DNA of 33,938 bases, from NCBI GenBank assembly GCA_938002955.1, contig CALLAA010000258.1, forward strand, positions 1-33,938. Direction: 5' to 3'. The position numbers and the translations under genes were made by a program. The stretch is from an uncultured Acidimicrobiales bacterium. Its GTDB lineage: Bacteria; Actinomycetota; Acidimicrobiia; Acidimicrobiales; SHLQ01. How positions within the stretch are numbered: the first letter of the stretch is position 1; every line of letters begins with the position of its first letter. Positions 1 to 6,971 of the stretch are shown here, piece after piece. The notes under the pieces are model-generated. The model saw only the letters and a list, made by a program, of their open reading frames with translations, ran no database searches and was not told the DNA's origin.

Positions 1-1578
1 TCACCCGCCCGCGCAACTTCCGACGATGGTTCTCGGGTCGGCGGCACCGGCGAGCATCCCCGACGTTTCCACGACGATCGCATGCGCGTGGCCGAAGCGA
101 GAGTCGTTTACGTCGAGTCGTTCCGTGCGATGTCCCCGAGCCGAGAGCAACTGTGCCCACGTGTCAGGTGTCTGCCCTTCGACCGCAAGCAATAGGTCGA
201 GCGGAGTAGCCCACGCGTCGAACCCGGTCGACGCGCCGCGCAATGCCCACCGCCCTGCGTTGATCGCATGACCGGGTGTCTCGCCGTGATGGAAGAGGCG
301 AACGATCAGCTGGAGCAAGATCTGCGGCTGAGCGTCGCCGCCCATCGTGCCGAACACCGAAACCAATTCGCCGTCGCGCACAGCTATGGCTGGTACGAGC
401 GTGTGAGGCGGACGAACCCCAGGCGCGAATTCGGCGCCATGCCCGGGGTTTAGGTTGAAGCCCAACCCACGATTGTGGAGGTTGATCCCGGTGTTTTGCT
501 CGACGAGGTGGCTTCCGAGCCCAGCCGCATTCGATTGGATCAACGAGACCGCCATCATCTGTCCGTCGCTACCGGTGCCAGCGGTGCACAGATACGTCGT
601 GTCGCCGTCACGGCCAGGAGCGGGGGACGTCGACGCCACCTCTGGGTCGATCTCACCGATACGTCCGTCGATCGCATCGAGGATCGCAGCGCCGTCAGCA
701 CCATCGAAGAGTTGTACCGGTCGGTCTCGACCAGCAGCCTTCGCGGCTTCCGCGAGCAGATGTGCCCACTGCGCGTCATCGGCGTCTGGCAGATCGAGCT
801 GCGCGGCAAGGCGAGCCCCGCCGAGTGCCAGATATCCCTGACTGTTTGGCCCAACGGTCGACAATTCGACCCCGAAGGCAGTTGTGGTCAGCGGTTGCTC
901 CCATCGTGCGATCGGCGTGGCGAGGTCCTCGTCGGAGAACAGTCCATCGCCCATTGCGATGAGGCCCTGCCCAAATGGGCCTTCGTAGAACGCACTCCGT
1001 CCCGATTCAGCGATACCCGATAGCGCAGCCGCTACACCAGGTCGACGAATTCGCGCGCCTACTTCGCCAGCTTGACCGGCCATCTCGTGTAGCTGAGCGC
1101 GGCTCGGTTCGTCGAGCGACGTCAGAACCGAAGTAAGCGGCGGGCTCGCCGGAAAACCATCGGCCGCGAGCCGGCGCGCTGGTTCGAGCAGCTCGACGAG
1201 CGGCAGCGAACCGAAGCGTTCATGCAGCGCCACCCATCCGTCGACACAGCCCGGGACCGTCACCGACCGTATGTCATGGCGGTACGGCATCTCGGTCATA
1301 CCTTCGGATCGCAGCTGGTCCGCGTCAGCCCCCGAGCCGGCCCATCCGCTCGAATTGAGCGCATGGACTTCGCCTTCGGCATAGACGAGGGCGAACAGGT
1401 CGCCACCCATTCCACAGAGATGTGGCCCAACGACCGCTATCGCAGCGTTGGTCGCAATCGCGGCATCGACCGCATTCCCACCCTTGGCAAAGATGGCGGT
1501 GCCCACAGATGTCGCCAGATGATCAGCGCTGGCCACCATGTGGTTTGGCGCTCGGACGGTTCCGTCATGTTCGGTCAT
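1..1578 (-). CDS. gamma-glutamyltransferase (Ntn-hydrolase) family protein
   Basis: Member of the gamma-glutamyltranspeptidase family, which moves or hydrolyses gamma-glutamyl groups (for example of glutathione) and matures by self-cleavage before a threonine. The N-terminal block GGNAVDAAIATNAA followed by GMGGDLF is the family signature. The likely nucleophile is the first Thr of GDTTYLC, about residue 331. Downstream PPHTLVPAI and FGTMGGDAQPQ match the small-subunit core. At 525 aa it is shorter than the secreted enzymes, and I see no signal peptide, so it is probably cytoplasmic. The ATG at 1576-1578 is preferred over an in-frame GTG at 1597-1599 because a CATGAT hexamer sits 6 nt upstream of the ATG, the spacing seen at other starts here. 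The TGA stop is at the window edge (1-3). It is divergent from the DNA glycosylase gene. The substrate cannot be read from sequence; cephalosporin-acylase-like relatives are the main alternative. Confidence 0.88.
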   Translation of the reverse strand: MTEHDGTVRAPNHMVASADHLATSVGTAIFAKGGNAVDAAIATNAAIAVVGPHLCGMGGDLFALVYAEGEVHALNSSGWAGSGADADQLRSEGMTEMPYRHDIRSVTVPGCVDGWVALHERFGSLPLVELLEPARRLAADGFPASPPLTSVLTSLDEPSRAQLHEMAGQAGEVGARIRRPGVAAALSGIAESGRSAFYEGPFGQGLIAMGDGLFSDEDLATPIARWEQPLTTTAFGVELSTVGPNSQGYLALGGARLAAQLDLPDADDAQWAHLLAEAAKAAGRDRPVQLFDGADGAAILDAIDGRIGEIDPEVASTSPAPGRDGDTTYLCTAGTGSDGQMMAVSLIQSNAAGLGSHLVEQNTGINLHNRGLGFNLNPGHGAEFAPGVRPPHTLVPAIAVRDGELVSVFGTMGGDAQPQILLQLIVRLFHHGETPGHAINAGRWALRGASTGFDAWATPLDLLLAVEGQTPDTWAQLLSARGHRTERLDVNDSRFGHAHAIVVETSGMLAGAADPRTIVGSCAGG

Positions 1579-1640
1579 CAACCGATCATGACAGACCACT
1601 CGCTCGCGAGCTCAAGCCGTGCTCCTGCGGACAAGACCGA

Positions 1641-1646
1641 TACGGT
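1641..1646 (+). promoter_or_regulatory. -10 element (TACGGT), leaderless promoter of nei
   Basis: TACGGT lies exactly 6 nt before the ATG at 1653. This fits an actinobacterial TANNNT -10 with transcription starting at or next to the start codon. No clear Shine-Dalgarno sequence is present. Confidence 0.55.
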
Positions 1647-1652
1647 TCACCC

Positions 1653-2546
1653 ATGCCCGAAGGCGACACAATCGCTCGGCTTGCTGCCTCGTTGGACGAC
1701 CGGGCGGTCGGCCGCAACGTCCAGTCGATGGTCGTTCGCCACCCGAGGCTCGCCACCCTCGACCTCACCGGCGAAACCCTCGTGCGGACCTCTTCCCATG
1801 GCAAGCATCTCTTTCTGCACTTCAGCGATGGAACTGCATTGCACATCCATCTGCTCATGCAGGGCCGCGTCATGTTTGGTCGAGCTTGGGACACCGAGGA
1901 GTGGCGGCGCCGCTTCGAGATTCGCTTCGACGACGGTACGGAGGTCATCGGAATCGACATCCCACTCCTCCATCACATCGACTCCGATGCCACGGGCGAG
2001 TTCACGAGCCACTTGGGTCCAGATCTGTGCGGACAGCTCGACCTCGATCTCGCACACGACCGTGTTCTCAGTGCTGGCGACATGCACCTGAGTGCGGCGC
2101 TGCTCGATCAACGACACCTCGCTGGTTTCGGCAATATCTATGCGGTCGAGGTTCCGTTTATCTGCGGCATCTCGCCCTATGCCCCAGTCGACGAGATTGT
2201 TGGGCTCGACACATTGCTCGCGATCGGCGCTGCGCTGATCCGGACCAATGCGCTCCGGGGCCCGCAGAACACCACCGGTCGCAAGCTCCATCTTGGAGAC
2301 ACCTGGATGCTCGACACCAAACGTCGCGATTGCCCGCTCTGTGGATCCGATATCGAGAAGCGCCCGGGTAAGGCCACACCATGGCGGAGACGAACTGCGT
2401 GGTGCACCCAATGCCAGGCGGACGCGAACCGATGCGTCGACGTTGAACGAGTGACGAAACTCCTCGGAATGCACCCGGCGAGACACCTTCTCGCCCTCGG
2501 AGAGACCACGTCATTCGTGGGCGATAACGCACCGCTCGAGATCTAG
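1653..2546 (+). CDS. nei: Nei/Fpg-family DNA glycosylase/AP lyase
   Basis: Base-excision-repair glycosylase that removes oxidised bases and nicks the abasic site by beta/delta-elimination. The start MPEGDT is the endonuclease VIII signature: after Met removal Pro2 is the Schiff-base nucleophile and Glu3 the acid. A conserved Lys sits in SHGKHLF (about residue 52). The helix-two-turn-helix region contains LAGFGNIYA. The C-terminus has a zinc finger, CPLCGS followed after about 20 residues by WCTQCQ (two CxxC pairs), with the DNA-contacting Arg just before the second pair. Its 297 aa is a little longer than typical Nei. The start is fixed by the catalytic Pro2, which must follow the initiator Met. 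It is divergent from the GGT-family gene and followed by a probable 6C RNA on the same strand. Confidence 0.93.
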   Translation: MPEGDTIARLAASLDDRAVGRNVQSMVVRHPRLATLDLTGETLVRTSSHGKHLFLHFSDGTALHIHLLMQGRVMFGRAWDTEEWRRRFEIRFDDGTEVIGIDIPLLHHIDSDATGEFTSHLGPDLCGQLDLDLAHDRVLSAGDMHLSAALLDQRHLAGFGNIYAVEVPFICGISPYAPVDEIVGLDTLLAIGAALIRTNALRGPQNTTGRKLHLGDTWMLDTKRRDCPLCGSDIEKRPGKATPWRRRTAWCTQCQADANRCVDVERVTKLLGMHPARHLLALGETTSFVGDNAPLEI

Positions 2547-2629
2547 TTTTTGCCCGCGTTCCGGGAGTGTGAACAACCGGTCACGGCCGCGTTGCGAGGC
2601 CACACTCGCTTCCAACACCCACGTACGGT

Positions 2630-2740
2630 GAGGTCACTTCCCCCAGTGCAGAGGGAAGAGATCGGAGGGCTTACCGATCGTTTGAACCGAGAAGCGGCGG
2701 GCTGTTAGCGATTCCCCTCCTGGCAGCCCGCCCGCCTCGG
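2630..2740 (+). ncRNA. candidate 6C small RNA
   Basis: This gap between convergent genes folds into three consecutive hairpins. The first is CACT/AGTG (2635-2638 with 2645-2648), with a TCCCCC loop. The second is GATCGG/CCGATC (2660-2665 with 2674-2679). The third is a perfect 9-bp stem, GGCGGGCTG/CAGCCCGCC (2696-2704 with 2724-2732), whose 19-nt loop contains CCCCTCC. A purine-rich linker (GAGGGAAGAG) separates the first two. Two stem-loops with C-rich loops are the hallmark of the actinobacterial 6C RNA, which base-pairs with G-rich ribosome-binding sites. Boundaries are approximate and no promoter was identified. The alternative is a plain bidirectional terminator region. The assignment is from structure and memory of the family, not a covariance search. 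Confidence 0.55.
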
Positions 2741-2757
2741 TCACGTGCCACCGAGGC
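2735..2757 (-). terminator. short hairpin at the 3' end of the DUF1992 gene
   Basis: A 7-bp perfect inverted repeat (GCCTCGG at 2734-2740 with CCGAGGC at 2751-2757) spans the stop codon of the minus-strand DUF1992 gene. It lacks a U-tract, so terminator function is tentative. Confidence 0.3.
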
Positions 2758-3124
2758 CGAGACGTCGCCACGTGGCAACAACTTCGGCCGAATCCAGCAA
2801 CTCTCGAGCGTCGAGGTTAGTGACCACGTTGTAGTCACGAATCTGGGCATTGAGTTCGACGACCCGCTTGCGAACCTCCACTTCGCTTGGCAAGCGCCAG
2901 ATCTGAGCCATTGATGATTGAACCAGTTGGTCGAGGTTCGAACGTTTCAATTTGCTTCGCTCGGTCTTGAGCAGCCGGTTCGCCCACCACCCCTCCGGCC
3001 GCTGAACGTGCAGATCGGCGATTGGTTCGCCGGTGCCTGCGAGACCGTCGAACAAACCACGCTCGCGGGCCTCGCGGATTCGTCGTTCGGCCAGCGTCTC
3101 CTTGCGCTTCGGCGTGCGCTTCAT
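2741..3124 (-). CDS. DUF1992 (DnaJ-homologue subfamily C member 28-like) protein
   Basis: Small conserved protein of 127 aa. The N-terminal motif LAERRIREARERGLFDGL followed by GTGEPI is the diagnostic DUF1992 pattern, and the rest (RLPSEVEVRKRVVELNAQIRDYN) is helical and charged. Family members are found alone in bacteria or attached to J-domains in eukaryotes; their function is not established. No J-domain, signal peptide or membrane segment is present here. Only 4 nt separate it from the upstream GNAT gene, so the two are probably co-transcribed. Confidence 0.85.
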   Translation of the reverse strand: MKRTPKRKETLAERRIREARERGLFDGLAGTGEPIADLHVQRPEGWWANRLLKTERSKLKRSNLDQLVQSSMAQIWRLPSEVEVRKRVVELNAQIRDYNVVTNLDARELLDSAEVVATWRRLGLGGT

Positions 3125-3128
3125 TCGG

Positions 3129-3656
3129 CTACAGGAGCTTTCCGTAGATCAGCTCGTCGGTCACCTCGCCAAACCTGGTGATTCGCTGAACGCAGCGCCC
3201 TTCGAGAACAAAGCCGAGTTTCTCCAGCACCCGTCCCGACGCCGGATTCCAGCCATACACCAGCGCTTCGAACCGTCGTGGTTGTAACGCTGAGGCCAGG
3301 TCGGCGAGGAACGCTCCAGCTGCCTCGGTCGCGAGCCCGTGGCCCCACGCCTCGGCGGCGAGCCAGTATCCGAACGACAGAACATCACCGTTCTCACCCG
3401 AACCAGCGTCGGCCCCAATAACACCGATCAAGCCCGCGTCGAGTGATCCAACGGCCTGACGGGCATCGATCGCCAGTCCAGCTGGAGCCGCGAGAAAAGA
3501 CTCCGCATCGGCCAGCGTGTACGGGTGCGGAAAGACGTGGGTCAGGTTACGAGCGATCCGTTTGTCGTTCGCGATCAGCGCCATGCGCTCCGCGTCGTCG
3601 GCACGAAGCGGCCGGAGCCGCAATCGCTCGGTCTCAATCGTCTGCGTCAACTCCAT
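3129..3656 (-). CDS. GNAT-family N-acetyltransferase (RimJ/RimL type)
   Basis: 175-aa GCN5-related acetyltransferase. The N-terminal TERLRLRPLRADD is typical of RimJ/RimL-like members. The acetyl-CoA binding segment is SFGYWLAAEAWGHGLATEA, with the W-G-x-G-x-A pyrophosphate loop, followed by the family-typical NPASGRVLEKLGF near residues 139-151. The acceptor is unknown. An ATCGTA on the plus strand (TACGAT on the coding strand) 6 nt upstream of the ATG suggests a leaderless promoter of its own, so it need not be transcribed from the carnitine cassette upstream. Confidence 0.9.
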   Translation of the reverse strand: MELTQTIETERLRLRPLRADDAERMALIANDKRIARNLTHVFPHPYTLADAESFLAAPAGLAIDARQAVGSLDAGLIGVIGADAGSGENGDVLSFGYWLAAEAWGHGLATEAAGAFLADLASALQPRRFEALVYGWNPASGRVLEKLGFVLEGRCVQRITRFGEVTDELIYGKLL

Positions 3657-3662
3657 CGCACG

Positions 3663-3668
3663 ATCGTA
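3663..3668 (-). promoter_or_regulatory. -10 element (TACGAT on minus strand) of the GNAT gene
   Basis: On the minus strand TACGAT is followed by 6 nt and then the ATG of the GNAT gene, the same leaderless layout as at other starts in the window. Confidence 0.45.
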
Positions 3669-3683
3669 CGCCCCAACGCAATA

Positions 3684-4718
3684 TCAGCGCTTGCGGTGTT
3701 CAGCAATCGTGGTGCCAGCGGCCCAATTGTTTGCTTCGAGAACCTTCAAGAAGCCGACGACGTTCTGGTCACGGGTTCGCTCGAGGTCACGGATCGTATG
3801 CATACCGGACTGAGCATCCGACTGCTCGACCAAGGTGTCGACCAACTCGGGCGTGAAGTCCGGTGTGTCCATGAGCTTCGTCCACGGCCATTCCAGCGTC
3901 GGCCCGAACTGCTCGATGAAGTGACGGAACCCGCCGGCGCCACCGGCAACTCGATACGTCTCGAACAAGCCCATTTGCGCCCAGCGCAAGCCGAAGCCGT
4001 GCGTCATGATGTCGTCGATCTCTTGTGTCGTTGCGACGCCGTCGTTGACGAGCCAAAGCGCTTCGCGCCATACGGCTTCGAGTAGCCGGTCGCCCACAAA
4101 GGCGTCGATTTCGACCCGCACATGAATCGGCTTCATTCCAATTCCGGCGTAGATGCCCTGGGCCCGGCGGATGTTCTCGATCGTGGTGCGCTCGCCGCCA
4201 ACCACCTCGACGACCGGCAACAGGTATACGGGGTTGTACGGGTGCCCGACGACAAGTCGTTCCGGATGGGTCATCGACTCCTGCATAACCGTGGGCTTGA
4301 TGCCCGAGGTCGACGATCCAATGATCGTGTCGACTGGGGCGGCCGCCTCGATCTCGGCAAGAACAGCGGCCTTGATGTCGGGCCGTTCGGGGACGCTCTC
4401 CTGAATGAACTGTGCGTCGGAAACCGCATCAGCGATCGACGACGCCATCCGGTACGCACCCTGTCGATCTGTAGGCAGACCGAGGTCGTCGTATGCGGCG
4501 ACCGCGTTGGCGAGCACCTCGGTGAGAATCTGCTCGGCGTTGTCCGACGGATCGCTAACGGCAACATCGACACCGTTCAACAGCAGTCGGCTCGCCCACG
4601 CCGCGCCGATTACCCCGCAGCCCACAACGGCCGCTCGCTCAACTGTCACTCTCGTAATCGCAGACTCGCCTCGCACGGACTGCTCGACCGACCCGCCTTT
4701 GGATCCTTGGCTTTCCAT
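3684..4718 (-). CDS. cdhA: L-carnitine dehydrogenase (3-hydroxyacyl-CoA dehydrogenase superfamily)
   Basis: Predicted NAD-dependent oxidation of L-carnitine to 3-dehydrocarnitine in the cytoplasm. An N-terminal Rossmann motif VVGCGVIGAAWASR lies at about residues 30-43. SSTSGI and GHPYNPVYLLPVVEVV match the catalytic region of the carnitine dehydrogenase branch, where proteins also carry the active-site HPYNP. The C-terminal helical domain includes RWAQMGLF and GGAGGFRHF. The ATG at 4716-4718 gives 344 aa and begins 1 nt after the upstream stop codon; a longer reading frame only overlaps that gene. Its partner upstream is a beta-keto acid cleavage enzyme, which acts on the dehydrocarnitine product, so context supports the substrate. 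Unlike some homologues it has no fused thioesterase domain. A general 3-hydroxyacyl-CoA dehydrogenase is the alternative. Confidence 0.85.
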   Translation of the reverse strand: MESQGSKGGSVEQSVRGESAITRVTVERAAVVGCGVIGAAWASRLLLNGVDVAVSDPSDNAEQILTEVLANAVAAYDDLGLPTDRQGAYRMASSIADAVSDAQFIQESVPERPDIKAAVLAEIEAAAPVDTIIGSSTSGIKPTVMQESMTHPERLVVGHPYNPVYLLPVVEVVGGERTTIENIRRAQGIYAGIGMKPIHVRVEIDAFVGDRLLEAVWREALWLVNDGVATTQEIDDIMTHGFGLRWAQMGLFETYRVAGGAGGFRHFIEQFGPTLEWPWTKLMDTPDFTPELVDTLVEQSDAQSGMHTIRDLERTRDQNVVGFLKVLEANNWAAGTTIAEHRKR

Positions 4719-4719
4719 A

Positions 4720-5622
4720 TCAGCCGTGCTTGGTGAGGTCGAGGTTCTCACGAACCTGCGCTGGCGTAAGGACGTTGTAGTTCTGCGCTTCAAGGATGGT
4801 CACGGCGCGCTCGACAAGGTCGCCGTTGGTCGCCAGAACACCGCGGTCGAGGTAGATGTTGTCCTCGAGACCGACACGTACGTTGCCACCGGCGAGTGCG
4901 GCGAGCGACACGTACTTGAGCTGGTTTCGGCTGATGCTGAATGCCGAGAAGGTCCAGTCGTCGGGGATGTTGTTGCGCATGGCCATGAACGTGTTCAGGT
5001 CATCGGGGGCTCCCCACGGAATACCCATGCAGAGCTGCACCATGACCGGGTTCGGGATGATGCCCCGGCGCACGAGGTCCTTTGCGTGAGCGAGGTGACC
5101 CGTGTCGAAGGCTTCGATCTCGATGCGGGTGCCGATCTCGGTCATCTGCTTCGCCATCTCCTCGAGCTGGCTCGGCGTGTTGGTCATGATGTAGTCGCCC
5201 TCACCAAAGTTCATGGTGCCGCAGTCGAGGGTGCAGATTTCAGGCTTGAGCTGACGAACGTGCTCGACGCGTTCGGTCGCACCGACCATGTCGGTGCCAT
5301 CAGCTGCCGGCGGCAGCGGTGTTTCGACGCCGCCGAGCACGATGTCGCCGCCCATTCCGGCGGTGAGGTTGAGCACCACGTCGGTGTCACTCTCGCGAAC
5401 ACGCTCGACGACCTCTGCGTACTTGCCAATATCGCGCGACGGAGCACCATCATCTTCGCGGACGTGTACGTGCGTAATCGCAGCACCCGCCTTGGCCGCC
5501 TCGATACACGAGTTGGCGATCTCTTCTGGGGTGACCGGCACCTTGTCCGACTTCGCCGTCGTGGCACCGCCTCCGGTGACCGCGCACGTAATGAAGACTC
5601 CGTTGTGCTTCTGTTCTGGCAT
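4720..5622 (-). CDS. cdhC: beta-keto acid cleavage enzyme (BKACE, DUF849), probable dehydrocarnitine cleavage enzyme
   Basis: 300-aa zinc-dependent TIM-barrel enzyme that condenses a beta-keto acid with acetyl-CoA and splits it into acetoacetate and a new CoA ester. With 3-dehydrocarnitine the products would be acetoacetate and betainyl-CoA, the route to glycine betaine. The family signatures are VFITCAVTGGGAT near the N-terminus, the metal-binding histidines in THVHVRED, and LDCGTMNFG. IEIEAFDTGHL contributes the carboxylate side of the active site. The ATG at 5620-5622 has a purine-rich AAGAGAC upstream. It lies between the gamma-butyrobetaine dioxygenase gene (60 nt upstream) and the carnitine dehydrogenase (1 nt downstream), which strongly favours the carnitine substrate among the many BKACE subfamilies. 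Confidence 0.88.
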   Translation of the reverse strand: MPEQKHNGVFITCAVTGGGATTAKSDKVPVTPEEIANSCIEAAKAGAAITHVHVREDDGAPSRDIGKYAEVVERVRESDTDVVLNLTAGMGGDIVLGGVETPLPPAADGTDMVGATERVEHVRQLKPEICTLDCGTMNFGEGDYIMTNTPSQLEEMAKQMTEIGTRIEIEAFDTGHLAHAKDLVRRGIIPNPVMVQLCMGIPWGAPDDLNTFMAMRNNIPDDWTFSAFSISRNQLKYVSLAALAGGNVRVGLEDNIYLDRGVLATNGDLVERAVTILEAQNYNVLTPAQVRENLDLTKHG

Positions 5623-5682
5623 TGCTGTCTCTTTTCTTCGCTCGACACTGCCGGTCGAGATCCGTGTTCGTGTAGTTATGGG

Positions 5683-6909
5683 CTAAATCGTGTTCATCGC
5701 TGCGAGTCGTCGGCTGACAACCCGAGCCGTTGATCGGATTTCGTCCTGGTCGATGTACATCCCGCGGAGGTGGCGTTTACCGCCTGACTCGAACGCGTCT
5801 CGACCGTGGAGGATGCGGCGATTGTCGAATCCGACCAGGTCACCGGGGGCGAATGGGTAGTCGATCTGGAAACGGTCACTCGCGGCCATCTGACTAAAGC
5901 AACGCATCGCCGCATAGGCGCGCGGCTGGTCTTCGGGGGCCATGTCGGGAAACCCTCTGACGGGGTAGAAGGCCCGAAGGGTGAGAGGCGCGCCAGCTAC
6001 CCCATGATCGATGAACGGCCCGGACCAACGATGGTCGATTCCTGGGCCTCGGTTGAAGAAGATCCAGTTGAGCGTGGAGAGCGCGTCGTAGTGCTCTGGG
6101 TGTTCGGCTTGGAGCGCTTCGACAACAGCAGCACCGTCGGCCATCGTCGAATGACCACCACCCGCTTCGTTCACAATGCAATGGAGGAACTGAAAGCCCG
6201 GAGGGGTTTCACGTGTGGGCAGATCGGTATGAGGGCCGAGGCGCAGATTGGTGTTCGCGGTCGAATTGGTATCGGCAGAACCGGCCATGGTGACATCGGC
6301 CTTGACATCCCACAGTGGCCCGAAGTTCGTGTCACGAATCGCACCGATCTTGGCGGCGAGGGTCGCATTAAAATCGAGATCGGTCGGGCAGCCGCTCAGG
6401 CGAGCAATGCCGTAGCGGATGAGATCGTCGAGCCACTGACCAAAGACGACATCATCGTCGAGTACGACCGAGCCGTCGTGGGTCGGCGGCTCGGGAAGCG
6501 TTGCTGCGGTCCAGCTCGTGGGTGTTGGCAGCCAGCTCGGGGCGCGGTGGTTGCCATCGGCGACGTGGCGGAGCCAACCAGGGTGGTACTCGCTGATCGT
6601 TCCATCGGGTGCGAACTCGACGATGAGCGATCCAGACTCGGTGACCTGCGCCGATAGAACCGCAATTTCGCTGGACAACTCGGCTGGGTCGAACAGGCCT
6701 TCGCGGGTTGCGAGGTCGACGCCACCGTGGCCGACCGCGTTCTCGCGGAGCCAGAGGTCGAAGGCACGAAGAACAGCGCCGTCGGGCCAAGTCAACTGCA
6801 CGAAGCTTCCGTCGGTTTCCGCCGTAGCCAGCGGAGACCACGGGTACTCATAGAAGTCGGGCGTGGGCACAATCGCATGGCTGGCGACGACGTGGTCGGT
6901 CTTTGTCAC
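5683..6909 (-). CDS. gamma-butyrobetaine dioxygenase-like 2OG-Fe(II) oxygenase
   Basis: 408-aa TauD/BBOX-family enzyme predicted to hydroxylate gamma-butyrobetaine to L-carnitine using 2-oxoglutarate, O2 and Fe(II). The iron ligands are His227 and Asp229 in GPHTDLPTRE, with the distal His368 in NRRILHGRDAF. The 2OG-binding Arg is probably Arg379 or Arg382. Residues 35-110 resemble the BBOX N-terminal domain (VQLTWPDGAVLRAFDLWLR), but there is no Cys before residue 174, so the zinc site built from cysteines in the human enzyme is absent. The GTG start at 6907-6909 is preceded by GGGGGAA at suitable distance. It is the first gene of the carnitine cassette and divergent from the IclR regulator. 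Trimethyllysine dioxygenase is a less likely alternative given the neighbours. Confidence 0.85.
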   Translation of the reverse strand: MTKTDHVVASHAIVPTPDFYEYPWSPLATAETDGSFVQLTWPDGAVLRAFDLWLRENAVGHGGVDLATREGLFDPAELSSEIAVLSAQVTESGSLIVEFAPDGTISEYHPGWLRHVADGNHRAPSWLPTPTSWTAATLPEPPTHDGSVVLDDDVVFGQWLDDLIRYGIARLSGCPTDLDFNATLAAKIGAIRDTNFGPLWDVKADVTMAGSADTNSTANTNLRLGPHTDLPTRETPPGFQFLHCIVNEAGGGHSTMADGAAVVEALQAEHPEHYDALSTLNWIFFNRGPGIDHRWSGPFIDHGVAGAPLTLRAFYPVRGFPDMAPEDQPRAYAAMRCFSQMAASDRFQIDYPFAPGDLVGFDNRRILHGRDAFESGGKRHLRGMYIDQDEIRSTARVVSRRLAAMNTI

Positions 6910-6929
6910 GATTCCCCCGAACCGCTAGT

Positions 6930-6946
6930 GTCCCATTGACTGGGAC
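6930..6946. promoter_or_regulatory. operator-like inverted repeat 1 (probable IclR site)
   Basis: GTCCCA-TTGAC-TGGGAC is a perfect 6-bp inverted repeat with a 5-bp spacer. It directly abuts a second copy and lies between the divergent iclR-type and gamma-butyrobetaine dioxygenase genes. Its spacer overlaps the -35 of the regulator. Confidence 0.7.
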
Positions 6947-6963
6947 GTCCTATTGAGTAGGAT
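6936..6963 (+). promoter_or_regulatory. sigma-70-type promoter of the IclR gene
   Basis: TTGACT (6936-6941), a 16-nt spacer and TAGGAT (6958-6963) form a good -35/-10 pair. The predicted start of transcription is at or within a few nt of the ATG at 6972, so the mRNA is probably leaderless. Both boxes lie inside the tandem operators, which points to autorepression. Confidence 0.65.
6947..6963. promoter_or_regulatory. operator-like inverted repeat 2 (probable IclR site)
   Basis: GTCCTA-TTGAG-TAGGAT repeats the architecture and most bases of the preceding 17-bp site (five of six arm pairs match), with no base between the two copies. It contains the -10 box of the regulator gene. Confidence 0.65.
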
Positions 6964-6971
6964 ATGATTGT

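Noticed and set aside
1422..1652. N-terminal extension of the Nei-like protein
   Set aside because: The catalytic Pro must be residue 2 after Met, so translation must begin at MPEGDT (1653). The extension overlaps the divergent GGT-family gene.
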